DNA of 64,000 nt from JBCCOW01 sp038749105. GTDB taxonomy: Bacteria > Planctomycetota > Phycisphaerae > Phycisphaerales > Phycisphaeraceae. The DNA lies in NCBI GenBank assembly GCA_038749105.1, contig JBCDIM010000004.1, positions 1 to 64,000 of the forward strand. The letters are read 5' to 3'. A program made the translations under genes and the position numbers. The notes under the pieces were generated by a model. That model saw only the letters and a program-made list of their open reading frames with translations, made no database searches and was not told the origin of the DNA. Below, in pieces: positions 26,710 through 35,188 of the stretch (the stretch's first letter is position 1; the number at the start of each line of letters is the position of its first letter).

Positions 26710-26989
26710 GAACAGAAACTCCGTAAGCAGCGGGAAGTGATCGGGAGAGTCACGGCGAAGAGGGGATCTACGCCGGCGGAAACACCGCCCCAACGGGCAG
26801 GACGCCCATCGGGCTCCCCAGTCTAACGCCACCACGCCCAAACAGCACGCGCCACCGCGGCTGCGTCCTATACAACGGCCCCACCATCCCTTAGGTTCGC
26901 CACACCCCACCGCCGTTCAGGCCTGCCGCCCGCGCCAAATCAGAGCGTCCCACCACCCCAAACCCCCGCCTTGCCAGACCTCAGTTGAA

Positions 26990-27062
26990 TGGAGCCGAGG
27001 GGGATCGAACCCCTAACCTCTGCATTGCGAACACAGCGCTCTCCCAGTTGAGCTACGGCCCC
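26990..27062 (-). tRNA. tRNA-Ala (anticodon CGC)
   Basis: The 73-base gene folds into a complete cloverleaf: acceptor GGGGCCG/CGGCTCC, D stem GCTC/GAGC, anticodon stem CTGTG/TGCAG with loop TTCGCAA, T arm AGGGG-TTCGATC-CCCCT and discriminator A. The anticodon CGC reads the GCG alanine codon. CCA is not encoded. A promoter is visible upstream at 27074-27102. Confidence 0.95.
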
Positions 27063-27389
27063 AGGAGCCCCGGATTCTCATCGACGCCGCCGGTCTGGTC
27101 AAGTCCAGCCGAGCCCCAATCCCCACCACACCTCGCCAGATGGGATTGCCTCTCCGCAGCCGGGCCGGTATTCTCTTGCACTCGGTTGATCGACCGTGAC
27201 TGAGGCTCTTCGAGGGAGCACAGGCGCGGACAGGAGCCGGGGCCGCCCCGACGCCGCCCCCGCTCGAATCGGCCCAGACCGTCGGGCCTCTCTCGAATCG
27301 TCGCGTGTCGGCGGAACGCATGGGCCCATCCCCGGCAACCCTCGGCCAACCGCCGAAACCGCCGACCGGCCCTGTTAGTCCTCCCCGTT
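27063..27389. other. spacer between two divergent tRNA genes
   Basis: This 327-base region lies between the minus-strand tRNA-Ala and plus-strand tRNA-Gln. It holds the tRNA-Ala promoter (27074-27102) and presumably that of tRNA-Gln, though I see no convincing -35/-10 pair for the latter. Short open frames here look non-coding. Confidence 0.5.
27074..27102 (-). promoter_or_regulatory. promoter of tRNA-Ala
   Basis: On the minus strand a -35 hexamer TTGACC (27097-27102) is followed by a 17-base spacer and a -10 hexamer GAGAAT (27074-27079), about 12 bases before the mature tRNA 5' end. Confidence 0.7.
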
Positions 27390-27461
27390 TCGCCCGTGGT
27401 GTAATTGGTAACACGCCAGGTTTTGGTCCTGGAATTTGGGGTTCAAGTCCCTGCGGGCGAA
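27390..27461 (+). tRNA. tRNA-Gln (anticodon TTG)
   Basis: The 72-base gene folds as acceptor TCGCCCG/CGGGCGA, D stem GTGT/ACAC, anticodon stem CCAGG/CCTGG with loop TTTTGGT, and T arm TGGGG-TTCAAGT-CCCTG, discriminator A. The anticodon TTG reads CAA glutamine codons. It ends 29 bases before the glmU-like start codon, so the two may be cotranscribed. Confidence 0.95.
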
Positions 27462-27490
27462 GTTACCGTCCCCCCGACACGCGACGTGCC

Positions 27491-28339
27491 ATGACCGCTC
27501 CCGCTTCAGAACCCGCTGCACCGCCTGCACCCGACGCGATCCTCCTCGCGGCCGGCAAGGGCACCCGCATGGGCGGCGACCTCGCAAAGGTCCTCCACCC
27601 CGTCGCCGACCGCCCGATGCTGCACTGGGTCGTCGATGCCTGCGCCGCCGCCGGCTGCGAGCAGATCGTCATCGTCGTGGGCTACCAGGCCGACGATGTC
27701 CGCGCGTCCTTCAACGACTACGCCCCCCTGCTGGGCCGGCCCGACATCGCGTTCGTTGATCAGCCCGAGCAGCTCGGCACCGGCCACGCCGTCATGATGG
27801 CCCAGCCCGTCATGCAAGACAGACGCGGCCGTGACGTCTTCGTGCTCGCCGGCGATGGCCCGCTGATCCAGCCCGACACCCTCGCCCAACTCCTCGACAC
27901 CCACCGCCAGCCCACCCCCGCCGCGGCCACCCTCGCCACCGCCACCCTCGACGACCCCACCGGCTACGGGCGCGTCCTCCGCAATCCCGCCGACCAATCG
28001 TTCGACCGCATCGTCGAGCAGAAAGACGCCAGCCCCGACCAGCTCGCCGTCCGCGAGGTCAACCCCAGCTACTACTGCTTCGGGGCCGCCGCCCTCTTCG
28101 ACGCCCTGCCCCGCCTCTCCGACCAGAACGCTCAGGGCGAGTACTACCTCACCGACGTGCCCGCCCTGCTCAAAGCCGACGGCGGGCCTGTCCGTGTTGT
28201 CGATGCCGTCCCCCCGCAAGACATCCTGAGCATCAATACCCCCGACCAGCTCGCCGAGGTCGACCGCATCATGCGCGACCGCCTCGGTCAGCCGCCACAG
28301 TCCCCCGACCCTGTCGTTGACGCCGGAGCCCCCGCATGA
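27491..28339 (+). CDS. glmU: GlmU-type nucleotidyltransferase, N-terminal domain only
   Basis: This 282-residue protein matches the N-terminal uridylyltransferase domain of GlmU: AILLAAGKGTRMGGDLAKVL (the nucleotide-binding loop, about residues 16-35), EQLGTGHAVMMAQPV, VFVLAGDGPLIQP and EYYLTDV. Bifunctional GlmU (about 450 residues) also has a C-terminal left-handed beta-helix acetyltransferase, which is absent here, so this protein probably makes UDP-sugar from UTP and sugar-1-phosphate, but acetylation would need another enzyme. The start ATG at 27491 is 29 bases after tRNA-Gln. It overlaps prs by four bases (ATGA). Gene order matches the Bacillus glmU-prs-ctc-pth cluster. Confidence 0.85.
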   Translation: MTAPASEPAAPPAPDAILLAAGKGTRMGGDLAKVLHPVADRPMLHWVVDACAAAGCEQIVIVVGYQADDVRASFNDYAPLLGRPDIAFVDQPEQLGTGHAVMMAQPVMQDRRGRDVFVLAGDGPLIQPDTLAQLLDTHRQPTPAAATLATATLDDPTGYGRVLRNPADQSFDRIVEQKDASPDQLAVREVNPSYYCFGAAALFDALPRLSDQNAQGEYYLTDVPALLKADGGPVRVVDAVPPQDILSINTPDQLAEVDRIMRDRLGQPPQSPDPVVDAGAPA

Positions 28340-29319
28340 GCAAAGCCGACCGCGACAACATCAAGATCTTCTCCGGCCGCGCCTCCCGCGACCTCACCCA
28401 GTCCATCTGCCAGTACCTCGAACTGCCGATCGGCCAGGGCAAGACCGAGGTCTTCCCCGATGGCGAGCTGCTGGTCAAGATCGACGAAGACGTCCGCGGC
28501 CGGGACTGCTTCGTCGTCCAATCCACAACCCACCCCGCCAACGCCAACCTCATGGAGCTGTTGATCTACATCGACTGCCTCCGCCGCGCCTCCGCCGACC
28601 GCATCACTGCCGTCATCCCCTACTACGGCTACGCCCGGCAGGACCGCAAAGACGAGGGCCGTACCCCCATCACCGCCAAGCTCGTCGCCAACCTGATCAC
28701 CACCGCCGGTGCCCACCGTGTCCTGGCGATGGACCTTCACGCCGCCCAGATCCAGGGCTTCTTTGACATACCCGTCGATGCCCTGTCCGCGTCGCCCGTC
28801 CTCATTAACCACTTCGCCGAGATCAAGAAGACCTGCGGCGCTTGCACCATGGTCAGCCCCGACGTGGGCAACGCCAAGATGGCCGCCGCCTTCGCCGACG
28901 CCCTCGGCCTCGACCTCGCCATCATCGACAAACGCCGGGAGTCCGGCACCGACGTCGTCGCCACCCACATCATCGGCGATGTCGCCGGCAAGACCGCCTT
29001 CATGGTCGACGACATGATCTCGACCGGCGGCACCATCTGCGAGGCCGCCGCGCTGCTCAAAGAACGCGGCGCCACCGATGTCATCGCCGCGTGTACCCAC
29101 CCCGTCTTTGTCGGGCTCGCCATGGAACGCCTCGCCGACGCCCCGATCTCCTCGGTCATCGCCACCGACACGATCCCCGCCGGCTCCCGCTGCAGCCCCA
29201 TCGAAGACAAGCTCACCATCCTCACCGTCGCCGAGCTCATCGGTGAGGCCATCCACCGCATCCACCACAACCGCTCGGTCTCCGACCTCTTCAAGAAGGG
29301 CGCCGGCGGCAAACGCTAA
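28336..29319 (+). CDS. prs: ribose-phosphate pyrophosphokinase
   Basis: Prs transfers pyrophosphate from ATP to ribose 5-phosphate, making PRPP for nucleotide, histidine and tryptophan synthesis. The 327-residue protein has the family motifs: KIFSGRASRDLTQSI near the N-terminus, PYYGYARQDRKDEGR, RVLAMDLHAAQIQGFFDIPV and the PRPP-binding VDDMISTGGTICEAA. Its start overlaps the glmU-like stop by four bases. Its position between the glmU-like gene and rplY is the same as in Bacillus. Confidence 0.95.
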   Translation: MSKADRDNIKIFSGRASRDLTQSICQYLELPIGQGKTEVFPDGELLVKIDEDVRGRDCFVVQSTTHPANANLMELLIYIDCLRRASADRITAVIPYYGYARQDRKDEGRTPITAKLVANLITTAGAHRVLAMDLHAAQIQGFFDIPVDALSASPVLINHFAEIKKTCGACTMVSPDVGNAKMAAAFADALGLDLAIIDKRRESGTDVVATHIIGDVAGKTAFMVDDMISTGGTICEAAALLKERGATDVIAACTHPVFVGLAMERLADAPISSVIATDTIPAGSRCSPIEDKLTILTVAELIGEAIHRIHHNRSVSDLFKKGAGGKR

Positions 29320-29377
29320 ACCCGACTTTCTCACTCAAACCCAAACACAACAACAAAACCACGAAAGGCTTAATCCC

Positions 29378-30022
29378 ATGTCCGCTACCGAAACCCCCAC
29401 CCTCGCCGCCGAAGCCCGCTCCAAGACCGGCTCCCGATACGCCCGCCGCCTCCGCGACGAAGGCAAGATCCCCGCGGTCGTCTACGGCCACGGCGAGGGC
29501 CCCGTCTCCCTCACCCTCGACGCCAAGACCTTCGGCGAGCTCCTCGATACCCACGCCCACCTGATCAACCTCGACATCGACGGCAAGGCCGAGCCCTGCC
29601 TCATCCGCGATGTCCAGTACGACCACCTCTCCCGCTACCCCGTCCACGCCGACTTCACCCGCGTGAACCTCTCCGAGAAGGTCCACGTCGAGGTCGAGCT
29701 GGTCTTCTTCGGCGAGCCCGACGCCCTCAAGCAGGCCGGCTCGGTCCTGAACCACGAGATAACCGCCCTCAACGTCCTCTGCCGCGCCGATGCGATCCCC
29801 GACGAGATCCGCGTGGACATCTCCGGGCTTACCGCCGACCACGCCCTCACCGTCTCGCAGATCGCCCTGCCCGACGGCGTGAGCACCGACGTCGACGGCG
29901 AACTCGCGGTCGCCTCGATCTCCCAGGTCAAGGCCGCCCCCGAGCCCGACGCCGAGGACGCCGGCGACGCCGAGCCCGAGGTCATCGAGAAGGGCAAGAA
30001 GGAAGACGACGTCGAGGGCTGA
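29378..30022 (+). CDS. rplY: ribosomal protein L25, long Ctc form
   Basis: The 214-residue protein is the long L25/Ctc form that binds 5S rRNA in the large ribosomal subunit. It has an N-terminal L25 domain (about residues 6-95, LAAEARSKTGSRYARRLR and KIPAVVYGHGEG) and a C-terminal TL5-type beta domain (about 100-190), then an acidic tail (E/D/K-rich, about 190-214). The start ATG at 29378 is preceded by an AAAGG ten bases upstream. Confidence 0.92.
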   Translation: MSATETPTLAAEARSKTGSRYARRLRDEGKIPAVVYGHGEGPVSLTLDAKTFGELLDTHAHLINLDIDGKAEPCLIRDVQYDHLSRYPVHADFTRVNLSEKVHVEVELVFFGEPDALKQAGSVLNHEITALNVLCRADAIPDEIRVDISGLTADHALTVSQIALPDGVSTDVDGELAVASISQVKAAPEPDAEDAGDAEPEVIEKGKKEDDVEG

Positions 30023-30050
30023 CCGCTGCCTTCCATACGCCCGACGCCCG

Positions 30051-30081
30051 GCGAGCCGGGGCGTGTCGCCCCGGCCGACCC
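30051..30081 (+). repeat. short palindromic repeat, family A copy 3
   Basis: This copy reads GCGAGCCGGGGCGTGTCGCC then CCGGCCGACCC and lies between rplY and pth. It differs from the reverse complement of 3475-3505 at two of 31 positions. Confidence 0.85.
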
Positions 30082-30122
30082 ACGGTTATCCCCTGCGCCC
30101 CGCCATCCCCTAACCTCCACCC

Positions 30123-30680
30123 ATGCACCTGATCATCGGCCTCGGCAACCCCGGCCCCGAATACGCCAAGACCCGCCACAACGCGGGCTTCCTCGCCCTC
30201 GACCGCCTCGCCCAGCGCCACGGCATCGCCATCACCCAATCCAAGTTCCACGCCCTCGCCGGCACCGGCATCATCGCCAACCAGAAGGTCCTGCTGCTCA
30301 AGCCCCAGACCTTCATGAACCGCTCGGGCCTCACCGTCGGCGAAGCCAAAGCGTTCTACAAAACCCCCATCGACAACCTCGTCGTCCTCGTCGATGAGCT
30401 CGCACTGCCCGCCGGCAACATCCGCCTCCGCGCCGGCGGTTCGTCCAACGGCCACAACGGGCTCAAAGACATCAAGCGCGTCCTCGCCACCCAGGCCTAC
30501 CCCCGCCTCCGCATCGGCATCGACGACAAGGGCCGAGCCAACCAGGCCGACTACGTCCTCTCCCCCTTCACCGACGAACAAGCCGCCCTCGTCGACCCCG
30601 CTCTCAACCGCGCCGCCGACGCCCTCGAGACCTGGCTCGCCCACGGCATCGACAAAGCGATGTCCCTCCACAACGCCTAA
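30123..30680 (+). CDS. pth: peptidyl-tRNA hydrolase
   Basis: Pth frees tRNA from peptidyl-tRNA released from stalled ribosomes. The 185-residue protein has GLGNPGPEYAKTRHNAGF (about residues 6-23, with the catalytic histidine), KPQTFMNRSG, VLVDELALPAG and GGSSNGHNGLKDI, all family signatures. Its position as the last member of glmU-prs-rplY-pth matches the Bacillus cluster. A palindromic repeat occupies the 100-base gap upstream. Confidence 0.95.
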   Translation: MHLIIGLGNPGPEYAKTRHNAGFLALDRLAQRHGIAITQSKFHALAGTGIIANQKVLLLKPQTFMNRSGLTVGEAKAFYKTPIDNLVVLVDELALPAGNIRLRAGGSSNGHNGLKDIKRVLATQAYPRLRIGIDDKGRANQADYVLSPFTDEQAALVDPALNRAADALETWLAHGIDKAMSLHNA

Positions 30681-30702
30681 GCCGAGAAACAACACCCCAC
30701 GC

Positions 30703-30730
30703 CATCTTTCATCTTCAATCTTCCATCTTG
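30703..30730. repeat. heptamer tandem array 2
   Basis: Four 7-base units run CATCTTT, CATCTTC, AATCTTC, CATCTTG. The array covers the stop codon of the convergent M20 hydrolase gene (ending at 30715) and encodes its last residues, KMED. Confidence 0.8.
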
Positions 30731-31941
30731 ACAATCCCACCCGCCTTCGCAAACTCCACCAACAACCCCACCGCCACCGGCAACGCCTCATCGTTGAAAT
30801 CAAACGCCGGCGTGTGCAGCCCCGGGTACGTCTCCTGTCCCGCCGGCCGAAGCCCCACGAACCCGAAGTTGGTCGGCATCACCCCGCTGTAGTACGAGAA
30901 GTCCTCGCCCCCCATGATCGGCTCGGGGACCTCGAGCACCCGATCCGCCCCCAGCACCCGATCCGCACACGCCCTCGCGTACGCCGTCGCCGCCGCGTCG
31001 TTCATCGTCACCGGATACCCCGGCTCGTGCATGAACTCAGCGGTACACCCGTGCGCCACCGCCACGCCGTCCGCCATCACCCGCAGCTCCGCCAGCACCT
31101 GCTCCCGTACTACCGGCGTCAGCGTCCGCAGCGTCCCCGCCAGTTCGGCCGATCCCGGGATCACGTTCGTCGCCGACCCGTCACCCACCCCCGCCCGCAG
31201 CTGCGTGATCGACAGCACCGCCTGGTCCGCCGACGGCACCCGACGGCTCACCAGGCTCTGCGCCGCCAGCACCAGCGCCGCGGCCGCCGGCACCGGGTCG
31301 TTCGACAAGTGTGGCACCGCCGCGTGCCCCCCCTTCCCCCGCACCACCACCCGCACCTCGTCCGTCGCCGCCAAGATCGGCCCCGCCCGGCTCGCCCACG
31401 TCCCCACCTCCGACTCCGGCCAGCCGTGCAGCCCGTACATCTCCGTCACCTTCAGCCCGCCCACCTCCGCATCCAACGCCCCAGCCTCAATCAGCCGCTT
31501 CGCCCCCGCGCCCCCCTCCTCCGCCGGCTGAAACACCAGCTTCACCGGACGCGGCAGCTCTTCCCGCATCCCCCACAACAACTCCGCCGCACCGAGCAAC
31601 GCCGCTGTGTGTCCATCATGCCCACACGCGTGCATCACCCCCTCGTTCACCGACGCGTACGCCAGCCCCGTCGCCTCCAAGATCGGCAGCGCATCCATAT
31701 CCGCCCTCAACCCCACCCCACGCGACCGCTCCGCCTCCCCATGCTGCTCAGCCACGATCCACCCGATAACGCCCGTCTCTGCCAAGCCCGCTTCGAACGG
31801 CACGCCGATGCGTTCCAGCTCCCGCTGCACCAGCCCCGACGCGTAATGCTCTTCGTACATCAGCTCCGGGTGCGCGTGCAGATCATGCCGCCACCCCACC
31901 ACCCGCTCCATCAAGCCATCCTCAAACACAGCACTGGGCAT
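30715..31941 (-). CDS. M20 family metal-dependent amidohydrolase
   Basis: The 408-residue protein is an M20D-type amidohydrolase of the hippurate/N-acyl-amino acid hydrolase group. It shows RHDLHAHPEL near the N-terminus, GLRADMDALPI (metal ligand Asp), HACGHDGHTA with the metal-binding histidine, PAEEGGAGA with the catalytic glutamate pair, and GGEDFSYYSG near the C-terminus. The likely reaction is hydrolysis of an N-acylated amino acid; the acyl and amino acid groups are not known. Its last residues and stop codon fall within heptamer array 2. It is convergent with pth. Confidence 0.88.
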   Translation of the reverse strand: MPSAVFEDGLMERVVGWRHDLHAHPELMYEEHYASGLVQRELERIGVPFEAGLAETGVIGWIVAEQHGEAERSRGVGLRADMDALPILEATGLAYASVNEGVMHACGHDGHTAALLGAAELLWGMREELPRPVKLVFQPAEEGGAGAKRLIEAGALDAEVGGLKVTEMYGLHGWPESEVGTWASRAGPILAATDEVRVVVRGKGGHAAVPHLSNDPVPAAAALVLAAQSLVSRRVPSADQAVLSITQLRAGVGDGSATNVIPGSAELAGTLRTLTPVVREQVLAELRVMADGVAVAHGCTAEFMHEPGYPVTMNDAAATAYARACADRVLGADRVLEVPEPIMGGEDFSYYSGVMPTNFGFVGLRPAGQETYPGLHTPAFDFNDEALPVAVGLLVEFAKAGGIVKMED

Positions 31942-32026
31942 TTCGGCAGCATACCCCCGACCCGGACGACGCCCTCAGGCCTTGCCGCTCAAGCCTCAAC
32001 CCGCATCGCCCCGATACACTCCGACG

Positions 32027-32962
32027 ATGCCCGCGTCACCGTCTTCTCCCGCCGACCTCTTGGCCGACCTCGACCTGCCGATCCAGCGCGACGCCCCGCT
32101 CGGCCCGCTCACGTGGTACGGCGTCGGCGGGCACGCCGAGGTCCTCGCCCGGCCGCGCTCCACCGCGCAGCTCGCGTCGCTCGTCAGCCGCTGCCGGGAG
32201 CACAGCGTGCCGCTCTACGTCCTCGGCGCCGGTGCCAACCTCCTGGTCCGCGACGCCGGCGTCCCGGGCGTCGTCGTGAAGCTCGACGACCCCGCCTGGC
32301 AACAGCTCTCCATCGACACCGACGCCGCCACGATCACCGTCGGCGCGGGCTACGACCTGTTCAAGCTCGTCACCCAGTCCGCCAAGGCCGGGCTCGATGG
32401 GCTCGTCCACATCGCTGGCATCCCCGCCACCGTCGGCGGCGCCCTCCGCATGAACGCCGGCGGGGCCTTCGGCGACATCGGCTCGGCCGTCGCTTCTGTC
32501 CAGGTCATGGCCGCCACCGGGCAGACCTACACCCGCGACCGCGACGACCTGGAATTCAAATACCGCAAGTCCAACATCCACGCCCCGTTCATCCTCGAGG
32601 CCACCTTCCAGCTCACGCCCGAAGACCCCGAAGCCTTGATGAAACGGCTCAAAGAGATCTGGTTCTACAAGAAGACCACGCAGCCGATGAGCGAACACAC
32701 CGCCGGCTGCTGCTTCAAGAACCCCGACTCTGACGAGCAGCCCGCCGCCGACGGCCGCGGCGCCGGCCAGCTCATCGATGAGGCCGGGCTCAAGGGCCAC
32801 ACCGTTGGCTCCGCCACCGTCTCCGACCTTCACGCCAACTTCATCTCCGCCTCGTCGGGCGGCTCCGCCGACGACGTCCTCACCCTCCTCGACCACGTCG
32901 CCACCGTGGTGCAAGACACCCACGGCGTCTCCCTCGAACGCGAACTCGTCGTCTGGCCGTAG
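32027..32962 (+). CDS. murB: UDP-N-acetylenolpyruvoylglucosamine reductase
   Basis: MurB reduces UDP-GlcNAc-enolpyruvate to UDP-MurNAc with NADPH and FAD in peptidoglycan synthesis. The 311-residue protein has LTWYGVGGHAEVLARP near the N-terminus, VLGAGANLLVRD (FAD binding), IAGIPATVGGALRMNAGG, EFKYRKSNIH and the active-site TAGCCFKNPD. The residue aligned with the catalytic serine of E. coli MurB appears to be cysteine here, a variant known in other MurB proteins. The C-terminal domain is that of the shorter class. Start ATG at 32027 is chosen because the family sequence begins soon after. Confidence 0.92.
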   Translation: MPASPSSPADLLADLDLPIQRDAPLGPLTWYGVGGHAEVLARPRSTAQLASLVSRCREHSVPLYVLGAGANLLVRDAGVPGVVVKLDDPAWQQLSIDTDAATITVGAGYDLFKLVTQSAKAGLDGLVHIAGIPATVGGALRMNAGGAFGDIGSAVASVQVMAATGQTYTRDRDDLEFKYRKSNIHAPFILEATFQLTPEDPEALMKRLKEIWFYKKTTQPMSEHTAGCCFKNPDSDEQPAADGRGAGQLIDEAGLKGHTVGSATVSDLHANFISASSGGSADDVLTLLDHVATVVQDTHGVSLERELVVWP

Positions 32963-33026
32963 CAGCCCTGCGAATCCCGCCACCACAACCCACGAGCCGG
33001 CCAATCCGCCCTGCTATAACCAAGCC

Positions 33027-33731
33027 ATGAGCTCGGCGGTCGTCATCATCCCCTTTGCCATCATCTTCCTGGTGATCGTCGGGATCATCAGCTGGCGCCA
33101 CAACAAGCGTCGCCTCGAAGCTCTCCAACGCTGGGCCGACCAACGCGGCTGGCACCTCGACCTCGCCAAGGACCACCGCTTCGAGAACCGCTTCCCGCAG
33201 TTCAAGATCCTCCAGCAGGGCTCGAACCGCTACGCCTACGAGGTCCTCAAAGGCTCCTACGACGACCGCAAGGTCCAGGTCTTCAAGTACCACTACGAAA
33301 CCCGGACAACCGACAGCAAGGGCCGAAGCTCCACGACCCACCACCACTTTTCTGCCGCGTTGCTCTACCTGCCGTTCACCATGCCCGAGTTGCTGATCCG
33401 ACCCGAAGGCCTGTTCGACAAGCTCAAATCGTTCTTCGGGTTTGACGACATCGACTTCGAGTCCGCCGAGTTCTCTCGCCGATTCGCGGTCAAGTGCCGC
33501 GACCGCCGCCTGGCCTACGACATGATCCCGCCCGTGACGATGGAGTTCCTGCTCAACCAGCCCACCCGCTACACCCTCGAAGCCGAGGGCGACTACCTCC
33601 TGATCACCAACGGCCGGGTCTGGAAGCCCGAGCATGTCGACTTCGCCCTGGACGTCGCCGACGGCTTCCTCGACCGCATCCCACAAGGCGTCGTCCGTGA
33701 ACGCTTGGAGGCCCAGACATGGTTGGACTGA
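33027..33731 (+). CDS. membrane protein, DUF3137-like, paired with LemA
   Basis: The 234-residue protein has one N-terminal membrane helix (IIPFAIIFLVIVGIISW, about residues 7-23) and a cytosolic remainder containing a DUF3137-like pattern (KVQVFKYHYETR, then MPELLIRPEG). Its 3' end overlaps the LemA-family gene by 13 bases, a common arrangement for these two families. The function is not established. Confidence 0.65.
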   Translation: MSSAVVIIPFAIIFLVIVGIISWRHNKRRLEALQRWADQRGWHLDLAKDHRFENRFPQFKILQQGSNRYAYEVLKGSYDDRKVQVFKYHYETRTTDSKGRSSTTHHHFSAALLYLPFTMPELLIRPEGLFDKLKSFFGFDDIDFESAEFSRRFAVKCRDRRLAYDMIPPVTMEFLLNQPTRYTLEAEGDYLLITNGRVWKPEHVDFALDVADGFLDRIPQGVVRERLEAQTWLD

Positions 33732-34288
33732 TCACCGCCGGCGTCCTGATCCTGCTCGTCCTGATCTGGCTGATCGGGACCTACAACGGCTTCGTTCGGC
33801 TACGCCAGCACGTCCGCGAGTCCTGGTCCGATGTCGACACCGAGCTCAAGCGTCGGCACAACCTCATCCCGAACCTCGTCGAGACCGTCAAGGGCTACGC
33901 CGCCCACGAAAGCGAGGTCCTCGAACGCGTCACCGCCGCCCGCGCCGCCGCCGACCGGCCCCACGACGGACCCGCCCACCAGGCCCGCGACGAAGACGCC
34001 CTCATCGCCGCCCTCGACCGCCTGTTCGTCCGCGTCGAGGCCTACCCCGATCTCAAGGCCAGCCGGAACTTCCTCGAGCTCCAACACGAACTGGCCGAGA
34101 CCGAAAACCGTATCCAACGCGCCCGCCGGTTCTATAACGCCAATGTCCGGGACCTCAACGTCCGCTGCCAGGCGTTCCCGAGCTCGCTGATCGCCAACGT
34201 CTTTGGTTTCCAGCTCGCCGAATACTTCGAAGTCCGCGATGCGTCACAACGCCTCGCCCCCGGCGTCGACCTCTCGGACACGAACTAA
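33719..34288 (+). CDS. LemA family protein
   Basis: The 189-residue protein has an N-terminal membrane segment (LITAGVLILLVLIWLIG, about residues 4-20) and the LemA core: YNGFVRLRQHVRESWSDVDT, LKRRHNLIPNLVETVKGYA and AENRIQRARRFYNANVRDLN-like sequence, then PSSLIANVFGF. LemA proteins form a helical bundle on the outer face or periplasmic side; their role is unclear. It is coupled to the DUF3137-like gene by overlap. Convergent with the TIM-barrel gene 15 bases away. Confidence 0.9.
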   Translation: MVGLITAGVLILLVLIWLIGTYNGFVRLRQHVRESWSDVDTELKRRHNLIPNLVETVKGYAAHESEVLERVTAARAAADRPHDGPAHQARDEDALIAALDRLFVRVEAYPDLKASRNFLELQHELAETENRIQRARRFYNANVRDLNVRCQAFPSSLIANVFGFQLAEYFEVRDASQRLAPGVDLSDTN

Positions 34289-34303
34289 ACGCCGACTAGC
34301 CGA

Positions 34304-35098
34304 CTACTCCAGCCCCCAAGACTTCAGGTTCTCGAGGCTGATCTTCAGCGACTCGAACGGGTCGAGATCGCCCTGGTCGCGTTCGATGATGTACCACTCG
34401 GTGCCGGCCCCCTTCGCTGCGGCGAGGATCGCCGGCCAGTTCAGGTTGCCCAGCCCGACCTCGCAGATCTTGTGCTCGCGGGTCGGCGTCACGGTGATGT
34501 CCTTGACGTGGATCGCCGGCACACGCCCGGTGAACCGCTTGATCCAGTCCGCCGGGTCGCCGCCGCCGTGGGCCACCCAGTAGGTGTCGACCTCCATCCA
34601 GACCGCGTCGTCCCCGTCCTTCTCGAGCATGGCGTAAGGCGTTTCCTTGGGGTCGATCTTTGCCGGGGCGTCTTCGAGGCCGAACGGCGAGAACTCGTGG
34701 CTGTGGTTGTGGTAGCCCAGCCGGAGCGACGTCTCGGCATAGCGTTTAGCCAGGGCGTTGTACTTCTCGATGAAAGCAGCCCACTCCGCCTTCGGCATCC
34801 CGCCCCAACCCGTGCCCCCGATCGCGGTCAGGCCGCAGCCGATCGTCTCGTGGTACGCCACGCTCGCCTCGACGTCCTCCAGCTTGTCCAGCGATACATG
34901 CGTCGCACAGCAGACCATGCCCGTGTCGTCGAGGATCTTTTTCAGCTCGCCCGCCTCGATCGTTGCGAAGCCCGCCGCCGACGCCTGGATCGCGCCGAAC
35001 CCCATGCCCTTGAGCTTGGTGAGGGTCGCTGCGATGTCGCTGGGCGTCTCGCAGTGGTCACGGAGGGTGTACATCTGGGCGGCGATCTGGGTGGACAT
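34304..35098 (-). CDS. sugar phosphate isomerase/epimerase, xylose isomerase-like TIM barrel
   Basis: The 264-residue protein has the TIM-barrel isomerase pattern: YTLRDHCETP near the N-terminus, RLGYHNHSHEFSP (metal-binding His/Glu), VWMEVDTYWVAHGG (Glu/Asp ligands) and PAIHVKDI (His ligand), then EVGLGNLNW. Related IolE/IolI-type enzymes act on inositol derivatives and others on ketohexoses; the substrate cannot be assigned. It is convergent with the LemA gene and divergent from the LCAT-like gene. Confidence 0.8.
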   Translation of the reverse strand: MSTQIAAQMYTLRDHCETPSDIAATLTKLKGMGFGAIQASAAGFATIEAGELKKILDDTGMVCCATHVSLDKLEDVEASVAYHETIGCGLTAIGGTGWGGMPKAEWAAFIEKYNALAKRYAETSLRLGYHNHSHEFSPFGLEDAPAKIDPKETPYAMLEKDGDDAVWMEVDTYWVAHGGGDPADWIKRFTGRVPAIHVKDITVTPTREHKICEVGLGNLNWPAILAAAKGAGTEWYIIERDQGDLDPFESLKISLENLKSWGLE

Positions 35099-35188
35099 AG
35101 CAGGTTCCTTGATGGAGGTTCGGTGGGAGGGGCGAGTCTAACGCCGCCCCCCCGGCCCGCAACCCTCCGGCGGTACACTCCGGGCTCG

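Noticed and set aside
27290..27389. Promoter for tRNA-Gln
   Set aside because: No -35/-10 pair at suitable spacing could be supported, although one must exist unless the gene is read from further upstream.
34285..34312. Possible fifth heptamer array near the end of the LemA gene
   Set aside because: The repeat here is two 8-base units (CGACTAGC, CGACTACT), not a 7-base period.
34472..35188. Upstream in-frame extension of the LCAT-like gene of about 240 codons
   Set aside because: The extension lies opposite the TIM-barrel gene and would bury the lipoprotein signal peptide; the ATG at 35189 is correct.
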